DNA from: an uncultured Psychroserpens sp.
GTDB lineage: Bacteria; Bacteroidota; Bacteroidia; Flavobacteriales; Flavobacteriaceae
NCBI RefSeq assembly: GCF_947503375.1
Contig: NZ_CANNDQ010000001.1
Coordinates: 620,001 to 684,000 of the forward strand
Direction: 5' to 3'
Length of the DNA: 64,000 bases
Part shown: positions 18,290 through 26,900 of the stretch, piece after piece
Position numbering within the stretch: position 1 is the first letter of the stretch
Layout: each line of letters starts with the position of its first letter
Made by a program: the position numbers and the translations under genes
The notes under the pieces: model-generated
Told to the model about the DNA's origin: nothing
Database searches by the model: none
Seen by the model: the letters and a program-made list of their open reading frames with translations, nothing else

Positions 18290-19285
18290 CTATTCATTTT
18301 TTTTTCTATAGTTTTTTCTAAACCATGGATGAGTAATGCCAAGAACTGAATTAGGCTTATTTATTTGAGGCCCTCCTAGAGCATAAGTTAATCGATGTGC
18401 TCTAACTTCACTTCCAACACCAGGTAAATTTGTAAACTTGACTGCCTTCATAGGTTTAGGCTTGTACAATTTATCTCTTAATAGAAATACAGCGTCATAT
18501 ACGTGAATTAGTTCATGTATTTTTGTCCACATAACACCATCCGTACGGATAATAAAATTCCTTGTAGTCTGACCAAAATAAGTTTGTCCTTTCTTTTTAA
18601 TGCCATTCTCTTCAGCTAAGTTTCTTGATATCTCATCATTAATTGTTATTCCTAAAGGAATTGCAAACTTTAATAATGTCAACTCATTTATAGTTCGTTT
18701 TAAGATAGTTATTTGGTCTTGCAAATCAGATATTGCTGCTCGAATTTTTTCAATTCTTGTTTGCCTACTATTTCTATACTTTTCTTCTTGTTTTAATTCC
18801 AACTCACTATTAATATCATTTTTTTCACCAATTCTATCATAGTGTTCTTGAATTTTATCATTTAAATGATCAGTGGCATTATTTAAGAGCGATAGACCAT
18901 TATCGTTACTTTTCCCTTTATTTTTTATTACACTAAACCCACTATAATCTCCAGTGAAACTACACGAACAGTTCTCTAAACTATTTCCATAAGAGTCTAT
19001 AGCTCCTTCTGGTGCTAAGCCATCAGGATCCATAAAGTAAATAGGGTTATCAAAGCCATAGTTGTATGGTGAGTGCCTACGCATTTGCTCTGCCAATGGG
19101 TCAAGATTCATCCAACGCCCTAAAGCTGGGTCGTAATTACGAGCTGTAATATCATACCATGATAAATCCATCTCTTCTTGGTATTCTTTGCCGCCGAATT
19201 TCCAATTTAATGCAACATTAGCATTTACAATTACGTCATTATAGCCCTTATGTTTGAGCCCAAAGGGATAGTAGTCTAAGACCAT
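18290..19285 (-). CDS. orphan Rhs tip: RHS core + HExxH metallopeptidase toxin
   Basis: 331 aa. After the core (to about residue 95) comes a long helical, probably coiled-coil stretch (about 130-195: LNDKIQEHYDRI ... ISDLQDQITILKRTINEL). The C-terminal domain contains a zincin motif, WTKIHELIHVYDA near residue 255, with a downstream GSEVRAHR helix that may supply the third ligand. Rhs tips with metallopeptidase domains are known in general. Its start follows the shared IS1 linker, and two paralogous immunity genes follow. The substrate is unknown. Confidence 0.8.
   Translation of the reverse strand: MVLDYYPFGLKHKGYNDVIVNANVALNWKFGGKEYQEEMDLSWYDITARNYDPALGRWMNLDPLAEQMRRHSPYNYGFDNPIYFMDPDGLAPEGAIDSYGNSLENCSCSFTGDYSGFSVIKNKGKSNDNGLSLLNNATDHLNDKIQEHYDRIGEKNDINSELELKQEEKYRNSRQTRIEKIRAAISDLQDQITILKRTINELTLLKFAIPLGITINDEISRNLAEENGIKKKGQTYFGQTTRNFIIRTDGVMWTKIHELIHVYDAVFLLRDKLYKPKPMKAVKFTNLPGVGSEVRAHRLTYALGGPQINKPNSVLGITHPWFRKNYRKKNE
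18990..19285 (-). repeat. RHS-core direct repeat, copy 3
   Basis: Nearly identical to 16371-16666. It provides homology for recombination that would delete or exchange tips between the copies. Confidence 0.85.
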
Positions 19286-19385
19286 TTTTTTGACCTTTCA
19301 ACAATTTTAACAAGCTGTTTCCAACTTTTACTACAGTATTTTTAAAGAACGTTTCTCTATACTAAGAATCTTCAATTTAGAACTT

Positions 19386-20042
19386 CTATCCCCAAAAATA
19401 GATTCTTAAATGAGCTTCAAGATAAATCTTGTTTCTTGAAAAACAAATCGTTTTTCTACTTAATCTTTTAATATGTGTTCTAAGTGTTAGATTGTGTCTT
19501 TCAATTTTGTTTGTACAATATTGAAATCGTTTGTGAATTGCTCTTGGGATGATACTTGGATAAATATTCAACCGATCTGTATAAATACGTTGCGGGTCTA
19601 GTAATAATAATTTGTTAATGAGTGGTTTTATATTTTCTGAAGTTTTTCTTCCAACAATAAAATCAATAACCATTTTAGTTTGTCGTTCTATGGCGTAAGT
19701 AATCCATGTAACACTTTCCTTATTGCCAATAAAGCTCCATAGCTCATCGACTTCAAACTTACATCCCAATTTATTAAAGTATGGAGTCTTGATCTGTTTA
19801 CTGATTTTTAGCATTCTTGACAACACTGTATTCTTAGAAATTTTCAATATTCTAGATATACTTCGAATCCCACAGCCTTCTTTTAATAGATTTGTTATCA
19901 TAGAATTAGTTGAATTCTCATATGCCGAATATTTATAGCCTTGTTGAAAATATTTTTTACAACAATGACAACGATAGCGTTGTATACCGTTTCTTTTTCC
20001 TTTTTTGATTGCATTTAAACTTTTACAATATTTACATTTCAT
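19386..20042 (-). CDS. IS1-family transposase (copy C, mosaic N-terminus)
   Basis: 218 aa. From about residue 52 (LLKEGCGIRSISRI) onward it is almost identical to the other copies, with the catalytic VDELWSF, YTDRLNIYPS and KIERHNLTLRT blocks intact. The first ~50 residues (MKCKYCKSLNAIKKGKRNG...) are a different zinc-finger version. The sharp change in identity indicates recombination between two IS1 lineages. The frame is intact. Confidence 0.88.
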   Translation of the reverse strand: MKCKYCKSLNAIKKGKRNGIQRYRCHCCKKYFQQGYKYSAYENSTNSMITNLLKEGCGIRSISRILKISKNTVLSRMLKISKQIKTPYFNKLGCKFEVDELWSFIGNKESVTWITYAIERQTKMVIDFIVGRKTSENIKPLINKLLLLDPQRIYTDRLNIYPSIIPRAIHKRFQYCTNKIERHNLTLRTHIKRLSRKTICFSRNKIYLEAHLRIYFWG

Positions 20043-20136
20043 TTAATAAAGATATTTAAGCACCATTTTGAACCACGTTGGGATTTGAAACCCTCGTTTG
20101 GAGCGTTCTTACAAACTTTCAATATGTCAAAGAACT

Positions 20137-20166
20137 AAAATAAGCCTTCCGAAGAAGACTTATTTT
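20137..20166 (-). terminator. hairpin terminator downstream of an immunity gene
   Basis: AAAATAAG-c-CTTC paired with GAAG-a-CTTATTTT around a short loop. Read on the minus strand it follows the immunity gene at 20277-20699 and ends in T-rich sequence. Confidence 0.5.
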
Positions 20167-20276
20167 ACATATAACTTACTGATTAACAGTATTTATTTTT
20201 TGTTTTTTTTGAAAGAGCCAATTTGACCCATTACCGTCTTTGGAACATTTTTATCGCAGTTGAAACGATTTGTGTC

Positions 20277-20699
20277 CTACTCTTCATCTGATATTTCAGG
20301 TGAAGCAATTATTGTCACTACTATATTATTTTTACACCAGACTTGTAATCCAATATCATCAAATTCGTATACATACTGAGGAATTCCATCATCTTCATAA
20401 TCTAATATATCTACTTCTCCATAATATTTTTCTCCTGTATGTGAAATAAAATCTTCAATTGTCATTCCTATTAAATTTCTCCCTTTGTAAAGACATTCAT
20501 CACGACAGTTAATTGATTCTATTTTGTTATTATCATCAAGATAAAGCGATATATCAGGATTATCAATTCTGTATTTGTCACAATCATTATCTCCATCTTT
20601 TCGATAAATTTTAAATTCGAAGGTATCAAGATAATTGTAAATCGATTTATTGAACATAAAGTCTCCTACACCTAAAAATGGTTGAAAAATTGCTATCAT
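20277..20699 (-). CDS. cytosolic acidic immunity protein (predicted)
   Basis: 140 aa, acidic, with no export signal. It begins 3 nt after the stop of the preceding Rhs tip. The sequence includes LIGMTIEDFISHTG and PQYVYEFDDIGLQVWCKN, which looks like a compact alpha/beta immunity fold, but I cannot name the family. Its tip partner ends in a very basic tail, so an acidic cytosolic inhibitor fits. Confidence 0.65.
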   Translation of the reverse strand: MIAIFQPFLGVGDFMFNKSIYNYLDTFEFKIYRKDGDNDCDKYRIDNPDISLYLDDNNKIESINCRDECLYKGRNLIGMTIEDFISHTGEKYYGEVDILDYEDDGIPQYVYEFDDIGLQVWCKNNIVVTIIASPEISDEE

Positions 20700-20702
20700 A
20701 TA

Positions 20703-21620
20703 TTAATTCCCTTTGTGTTTTTTAGAATGCTCTTCACCTTTTGAACGTCTTTGAGCATTTTCACGAATATTTCTTATTTTCTTCTTTATTTTATTTTTTA
20801 TCTTTTTACTAGCACCTTGTAATTGTGATTCTAAATTTTCAATTAGGGCATCTTCAGACTCAGTTAGCCCTTGCCCAGAACCATGTTTTTCATTTTTACT
20901 CGAATCCTTCGCAAACTCAAAAGAGAACTCATAAGTCATATCATTTTCATCCGACACTTGAATAGCAGCAGTAGTTAACATAGCTAAACCAGCCAAACCT
21001 GAGACAATAGCTTTATACGGGTTCGCATTCGATGGGTTAACAACTAGTGCCCCAGCAGCAGCCATTGACTCATCCGATTTTCTACCAATTTCTGTAGATG
21101 TAACGCTAACAAAGTCATCATTGGAAAAAAGACCTGTTGCCATATATGCTGCTTTGTCTGCTCCAGGAGTATAACTAATATTTCCGTCATTACCAAATTC
21201 AAACACCTGTCCATTTTGGTCTACAGCAAGAAATGAAGAAATCCCCTGTAACTCAATAGTACTGGTTTGCTCATTACCATCATCATCAGTATAAGAATAT
21301 GAATGCTCGTATTCACTACCGTCATGCCAGTGATAACTTGCGTCATCATCTCCTTCTGCTTTGTAATAAAACCAGTCTTGTCCATCTGGGTCAACAAAGA
21401 CTATAGGGTTGTTTGCAGCATAGTGATATGGCGTCATTGAAATACTATGGTCAATATCTGCTAGTGGGTCAACAGAAAACCATCTACCTATACTTGCATC
21501 ATAATTCCTTGCTCCAAAGTCATGCCATTCTAAACCAAGTTCATCATTTTCTTCCATTCCATTAAATCCATACGGATGGTCAGTTCCATTGATAACGTTA
21601 TTATATCCACGGTGTCGCAA
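20703..21620 (-). pseudogene. headless orphan Rhs tip with basic C-terminal toxin domain
   Basis: RHS core of a different lineage from its neighbours (HDFGARNYDASIGRWFSVDPLADI, NNPIVFVDPDGQDW). Homology runs upstream in frame to about 21652 (GSYYPFGLRHRGYNN), then a stop codon; no ATG precedes it and the first usable start is a TTG. The C-terminal ~60 residues form a Lys/Arg-rich helical tip (KIKNKIKKKIRNIRENAQRR). It lies at the edge of the mobile island, which may have cut it off from upstream sequence. The immunity gene follows. Confidence 0.65.
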
Positions 21621-21652
21621 GCCAAAAGGATAGTAACTACCCGTAATTTTTT

Positions 21653-21992
21653 ACAGCTTTTACACTTTTTTTACCACTACCTCAACTTCAACAAGCGGGT
21701 TATTTCAAAGAACAGCTTTAACTAAAAAGAAATACTGTTTTGATTGGTTTTGACCTAATCATTTTGCTTTGAATTTTAAAGCATTTTGCCCAATTATTCG
21801 ATTTTTTATTAGGCACTTTAGTTACCTTCTTGTACTTTTGATTAATCAAAAGTACAAGAAGGTAACTTACAGGCTTTTATTTTTATTACGGAAACCCGTA
21901 ATTAATCCCGACATTAATTTGAGCATTTTTACTGAAAACCGCATTATATAAGGATTTAATCCCGACACCATTCCCGACACAATATTTGCGTA
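21653..21992. other. gene-free junction between Rhs array and mobile island
   Basis: About 340 bp without a credible gene. It holds a 48-bp perfect palindrome, and near 21710 a TATTTCAAAGAACAG block that weakly recalls the IS1 linker. It ends just after the stop of the AlbA-ATPase gene. This is the likely left boundary zone of the island. Confidence 0.6.
21820..21867. repeat. 48-bp perfect palindrome
   Basis: Two 24-base arms meet without a spacer at 21843/21844; the left half begins AGTTACCTTCTTGTACTTTT and the right half is its exact reverse complement. It could extrude as a cruciform, act as a recombination or replication site, or mark an inverted joint. It has no T-tract, so a plain terminator is less likely. 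Confidence 0.9.
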
Positions 21993-23327
21993 TTAAGGTC
22001 TATATCCATTAGAATCTATTACATACCTTGTACCTCTACCATCTCCTTCCTTTTTAAATATAGAAAGTTCTATAAGCTCTTCAATATCTCTTAACGCAGT
22101 TCTATCAGTAATATCAAATAAAGCTCTATATTCACTATTGGTTATATATTCTGATTTTCTCAATGATTTAATAGCAATTTTTTGTCTTTCATTTATATCA
22201 AGGGTGGCTAAATAAGAGTCTGGGAAAATCTCTTTAAAAAGTGTTACTGACACCCCTCCTGAAGTTTCTTCAATTCTAGGTTCAGGAAGCCCTGCGTCAA
22301 AGCATTCCTCAATGATTTTCAAAGTTCCACGACCCCACGATTCAATAAATCCAGCATGAAAGAAAGCCTCAGCTACATTGGGGTTTCTTGGAAAGGAAAC
22401 ATGTTTCTTTTTGAGGTCATCCTCAGATAATGCATCAGGAAGTTCACCTTGATTCCAAAAAATAATTCTATCGTCATAAATACTTATCTGTATAGGTGTT
22501 GACTCATAAACTCTATGCACAAGTGCGTTATGCAAAGCTTCCCTCACTGCATCGAAAGGATATTCAGGAGTTTCAACTCTCTGTCCCTCAATATAAGATA
22601 TTTTCTTTCTGAAGTATTTAGTATTTAAAATATCCGTTGTTCTAAATGCTAAATCAAAAAGATTACCCTCTATTAGTTCTTGACTTATAAGGTCACTGTC
22701 TGAAATTCCAAACCTCCCTATCTTAACAAAAGCACTTATATAAAATCGCTTTGGCTCTTTTCCGAATAAAAGCAATCCAGCTCTTTTTAGTTTACCGTTT
22801 TCAACGAGTCTAAGATTTTCAAGAATTATATTCGTGTCAGTTTCTGATTCTAAGGCAGGCAACCTTCCACTTGATTTAACCATGACCTTAAAAGCATCGA
22901 TCATTTCTAAGTTAATATCATCAAAGGTTGCATTGGGCTCGATAACATCATCCCATGTTCTTCCCGATTTTTTCAATAAAAACTCAGTAAGTTTAATGCC
23001 TGTTAGTTCTTGATTCGTACTACCTACTCTTAGATAATACTTACCATTATAGGATATGGCATTACTGTATGGCTTGGTAATAATCTCAATATAGTATAAG
23101 GAGTTCTGTTCGTGTAAATTCACCTCACAAAAAACACCAAGTTTTGAAGATACCTTATTTGGAAGATCATCCATTAATTTCTTATAGTCAGTAATCCCAC
23201 TAACCGTACCACCGTCAGTTTTTCCAATAAAGACGCTTCCTCCTTCAGCGTTTGCAAAACCAGAAATCCACTTCATGTACTCATCTCTCCAAGACTGCTT
23301 CCATTCTATGTTTTGTTTTTCAGGCAT
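21993..23327 (-). CDS. AlbA_2 / RecG-like ATP-binding DNA-associated protein
   Basis: 444 aa. The N-terminal ~120 residues match the AlbA_2 (Schlafen AAA_4-type) domain: IEWKQSWRDEYMKWISGFANAEGG, VFIGKTDGG-V-GI and YYLRVGSTNQ. The middle has DAVREALHNALVHR and the GRGTLKI glycine motif of a GHKL/HATPase_c_4 domain (about 260-380). The C-terminus is a winged helix (NSEYRALFDITDRTALRDIEELIE). Such proteins are often called transcriptional regulators or RecG-like. It is the last gene of a three-gene run with a nuclease-fold protein and a 1267-aa protein, so a defence role is plausible. Confidence 0.85.
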   Translation of the reverse strand: MPEKQNIEWKQSWRDEYMKWISGFANAEGGSVFIGKTDGGTVSGITDYKKLMDDLPNKVSSKLGVFCEVNLHEQNSLYYIEIITKPYSNAISYNGKYYLRVGSTNQELTGIKLTEFLLKKSGRTWDDVIEPNATFDDINLEMIDAFKVMVKSSGRLPALESETDTNIILENLRLVENGKLKRAGLLLFGKEPKRFYISAFVKIGRFGISDSDLISQELIEGNLFDLAFRTTDILNTKYFRKKISYIEGQRVETPEYPFDAVREALHNALVHRVYESTPIQISIYDDRIIFWNQGELPDALSEDDLKKKHVSFPRNPNVAEAFFHAGFIESWGRGTLKIIEECFDAGLPEPRIEETSGGVSVTLFKEIFPDSYLATLDINERQKIAIKSLRKSEYITNSEYRALFDITDRTALRDIEELIELSIFKKEGDGRGTRYVIDSNGYRP

Positions 23328-23399
23328 AATTCTATTTTAATATTCTTATGAGGAAATTCAAAGTTAGGAATTTTTAAAAGAGCTAAAAATAATAGAAAT

Positions 23400-23954
23400 C
23401 TATAATTTGTGAGTAAGTCCAATTTTTTTATTAACGCTATCCATATTCAACTTACTAGCATTCTTTAAAAAAAGTTTAAAACCTTTTCCTTCAATCAAAG
23501 AGTGCCTCACTATTTTGCCTGTTTCGTTTCTATGCACTGCTGCATATCCATTAGAAATAATAATTGGGCTAGACTTATAAGCTTTCATATATTCTGAAGT
23601 GTTAATCTGCTTTTTTATAAATTTCGCTAATGTATCAAACACTTTTTTGTCGTCCTTATTTAACTTATAAACTGCATTGATATCGTTAGAACTTTTTACT
23701 TGTATAAGCATTATATGCCAATACCCATTTCTTCTTGCTACAGAATAAATATCAGATGGTGTCTGACTACCCGAAGATTTAAAGCAAATATACTTTGGAG
23801 ATAACGCTTTTACTTTTCTTAAAATATACTCTTCAGCCAAATCACCAGCTTCACGATTACTAACACCTGCTAATCCTCCACTTGCTAGAAGTATTTTCTT
23901 TTCAGAACGCCACTTAGTAACTACATCATTGACAAACAATTCAAAATTTTTCAT
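23400..23954 (-). CDS. small PD-(D/E)XK-like nuclease-fold protein
   Basis: 184 aa. The pattern AGDLAEEYILRKV, then SD-IYSV and LIQVKSSND has the spacing of a Hjc/restriction-endonuclease core (Glu, Asp, x-x-K), with Gln in place of the usual Glu in the QVK motif. No signal peptide or membrane helix. It lies 30 nt downstream of the 1267-aa gene and 72 nt upstream of the AlbA-ATPase gene, so the three are probably one operon. It could be an active nuclease or a partner subunit. Confidence 0.6.
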   Translation of the reverse strand: MKNFELFVNDVVTKWRSEKKILLASGGLAGVSNREAGDLAEEYILRKVKALSPKYICFKSSGSQTPSDIYSVARRNGYWHIMLIQVKSSNDINAVYKLNKDDKKVFDTLAKFIKKQINTSEYMKAYKSSPIIISNGYAAVHRNETGKIVRHSLIEGKGFKLFLKNASKLNMDSVNKKIGLTHKL

Positions 23955-23984
23955 AACATATTAATATTTATTTTAATGATTTAC

Positions 23985-26900
23985 TCAATCAAGACTATCT
24001 TGAAGAGCGCTATCATCCATTCGTTTTGCATCCTTTAAATAACCATCTGACAAACCTCTAAAAACACCTGCCACATTTGGATGGGTAATTTTTATTTCGT
24101 CTGCCAAAGAATTAAAATGTTCTGCTCTATCTCTTTCAATATAACCACCTGAACCAGCTGCCCTAGAAGTGAAACTTTGCCTATTGAAAACCTGCATTCT
24201 AAATCCAAAATACACATCTTCACTACTCAGTCGTTCAAGGGTATCAAAAATGGTTTCAGGAAAAAATATAGGTTTATCACCATTAGGATATCTCGCCAAT
24301 AACTCTCCTATTTTACGATCAGTTACCATAGATCTATGGTTTTCTGAACCGAGTATTCTAACTTCATCAACCCATGTATTTAACTCATCCTCTATAATAC
24401 TTCCATCTGGTTGAAGACCAGGAATTAAATTAAAATTACTGAGTATTCGATACGCATTTTCACCCATAAGCTTTCTGACTTCTGGATTATATTCAGCAAT
24501 CTCTTTTTCTTTAAGTTCTTCATCCTCTGGAAAAAACTGATTCTTTATAAAATCCATGTAAATTGATGGGGATTTAGCTGTGGCCTGGTATAAATACTTT
24601 GGTGAAACACCATTTCCTAGCCTGTCAAATATGAATAAGTACTTATACTCAATTCCAGCCATTCTTTCAATATCCAAGGCTTCTCTGTCCTGTAAATCAC
24701 TAAAAACTTCTCTTATGAAATGATGATTTACTCTAGCGTTTTCAGGTTCATTTATTTCATTTAAATCTAGATTTTCTAAAGTTTCAACAAGAAAAGTAGA
24801 ATCTAACTTTTTTGTTATCCTTGTGCGCCCTAAAGTGTTTAATACCGCAATTGGTCTTTTATATTTCATATATTTTTCAACTGCAAAAATCACGGCATCT
24901 TCATCTCTTGGAATGTACCAATTTTGATTCACCCAATAAGCTTCTTCTATTTCTTCATTTTCTAACGAGTCTATGTAACGAAACAATTCAAAATCAACTC
25001 TCATTGCTAATAACACTTGCGTAATGGTCTTGTAGTCATATACTTTTTCTTCATAAAGCCTTTCAAAAACATCTAAAGTTTCCTTTCGTCCTTTGATGCG
25101 CTCTTTTGAACCTATATAACTCGTTAATAACCATTTCTCTTTAGAATCCTTGGACTTTAATAAAGTCAAAATTTCTCTTTCTTGATTATCACTTAATGCA
25201 ACATTGACTAAGGATTGAGCATAAGCATAAGGGTTTTCAGTTTTCTTAGCTAAATCAATAACCTTTTGAAGATCAAATTTCTCAATTACTTCTGAAACAA
25301 ATTCGTCTCTTAGTTTGTTGAGCTCTTTTTCTCTTTTTTCATAATCGTCTACAAGTTCTTCTACTCCTTCAATAAATTCTGGATGATCTTCAAATAAAAA
25401 TGATTTAGCCAATATAATATTAGTGGGCTCGAATTCTTTTGCTTTACTTTCCATTTTTAAAAGCTGTTCTTCAGGTAGCGACCAATCGGTTTTTGAATAA
25501 GTTCTATGGCGACCAATTAACTTTCTAAACTCATGATATAAAACAGCCTTATTCTCTTCATCTTCATTTATAAATACATCAAAGCAAGACAGCACATCAT
25601 CAATCTTATTCCAATTAATATCATCTAATTTATCTACTAGCACTCTAGCCATTGAAATATCCCCTTTTCTAGTTAATTCTATCAAGCTATCGACAGAATA
25701 TTCATGCATATTGTATACCTCTTGATTTGTAACGGATACTCTTCGTGTCTCAGAGAATAAACGCCACCTCATCTTATGGGTAGGAAAAGCTGTATCCGAT
25801 CCACTGTAGAGCATTCCAGAGAACAACTGAAATGCAACTTCAGGATACTCTTTCTTTAAAATTTCTAAAACCTGCTTCCTTTCATTCATATTTGCGTTTG
25901 TCTGAGGAAACCATATCCGAAATATACTTTTCATTGTGTTAAGAGGACTATTAGTCATTGGGAGTTTTTCAGGTTGTAGTTTGATCAATTTACACAGTAC
26001 TCTTACTACATTGGTCAAATAATCAGGCATCCAAGCAATACTCTCTAAAGCCCAGAGTAGATTAGGTAAATCATTAGATGCAGTCAACAGACCCTTTTCT
26101 TCTTCGAAAAAACCTAAAACTCTTTTATCTTCAATGGCGTTTTGTAATTCTGATATAAAAACTTCTGGAGAAGCTTCAGCAAGTAGAGGTAAGTTATATC
26201 CAATAGATCTTAATGCATTGCTGTCTGCCAACTTCAAAATATTTTCTACAACCCTATCAACAAACGATTTTGGGTTGTCCAAAGCAGAGAGTTCATAATT
26301 CTCGGCAAGGGTTGATAGTACTATTAATGTTTCACATATTCCTTTTTTTAAGTAATTAGAATATTTAGGTCTTGCATTGTAAAATGCCGCCATGTATCTT
26401 TTCTCAGGATCAAGACCATATTTAGGGTTTGTTTCTGAAAGAACTGTAACCGCTAATTCCTCAAATTTATTTATGACGTCCTCAGTTACAAATCTCGATA
26501 AATAGACCCATGAGTCAGCATGGGAAATTAATCTCCATTTTGAACCTATATTATAAAGAGGTGTCCCTTCTTTGTGTAAGACTTGATTTAGATACTTACT
26601 ATATGAGTCATACTCTTCTCCACTGATCTGCTCTATAATCTCTCTATCACCTTCAATACTGCTGTCGTACCTTGAAATAAGCAAAAATGGAATAAACAGT
26701 GACGCATCTTTATCATTTATCCATAATGGTTTTTTAGATGAAAAGTCTAAACTTCTCCTCAATACGGAAATATCTCGCCCCGCGTTCTTAGCAAATAACT
26801 TGGATTGCTCGGAGTCAACTCCCATTTTCTGTAAGTTTTCAATAAAAACTTCGTAACTAACAATAGGTAAATTAATAACATTATCATTACTAGAAGAATA

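Larger units (their letters stand above)
19286..20276 (-). mobile_element. IS1-family module, copy C (different leader)
   Basis: The 3' linker (19286-19385) is almost identical to those of the other copies, but the leader (20043-20276) is unrelated to copies B and D except for a TGTCAAAGAAC-like block and a hairpin at the corresponding place. It abuts the stop of the upstream immunity gene. Confidence 0.65.

Noticed and set aside
21769..21951. 60-codon plus-strand ORF
   Set aside because: It consists largely of the 48-bp palindrome and AT-rich flanks, and has no start context or recognisable protein features.
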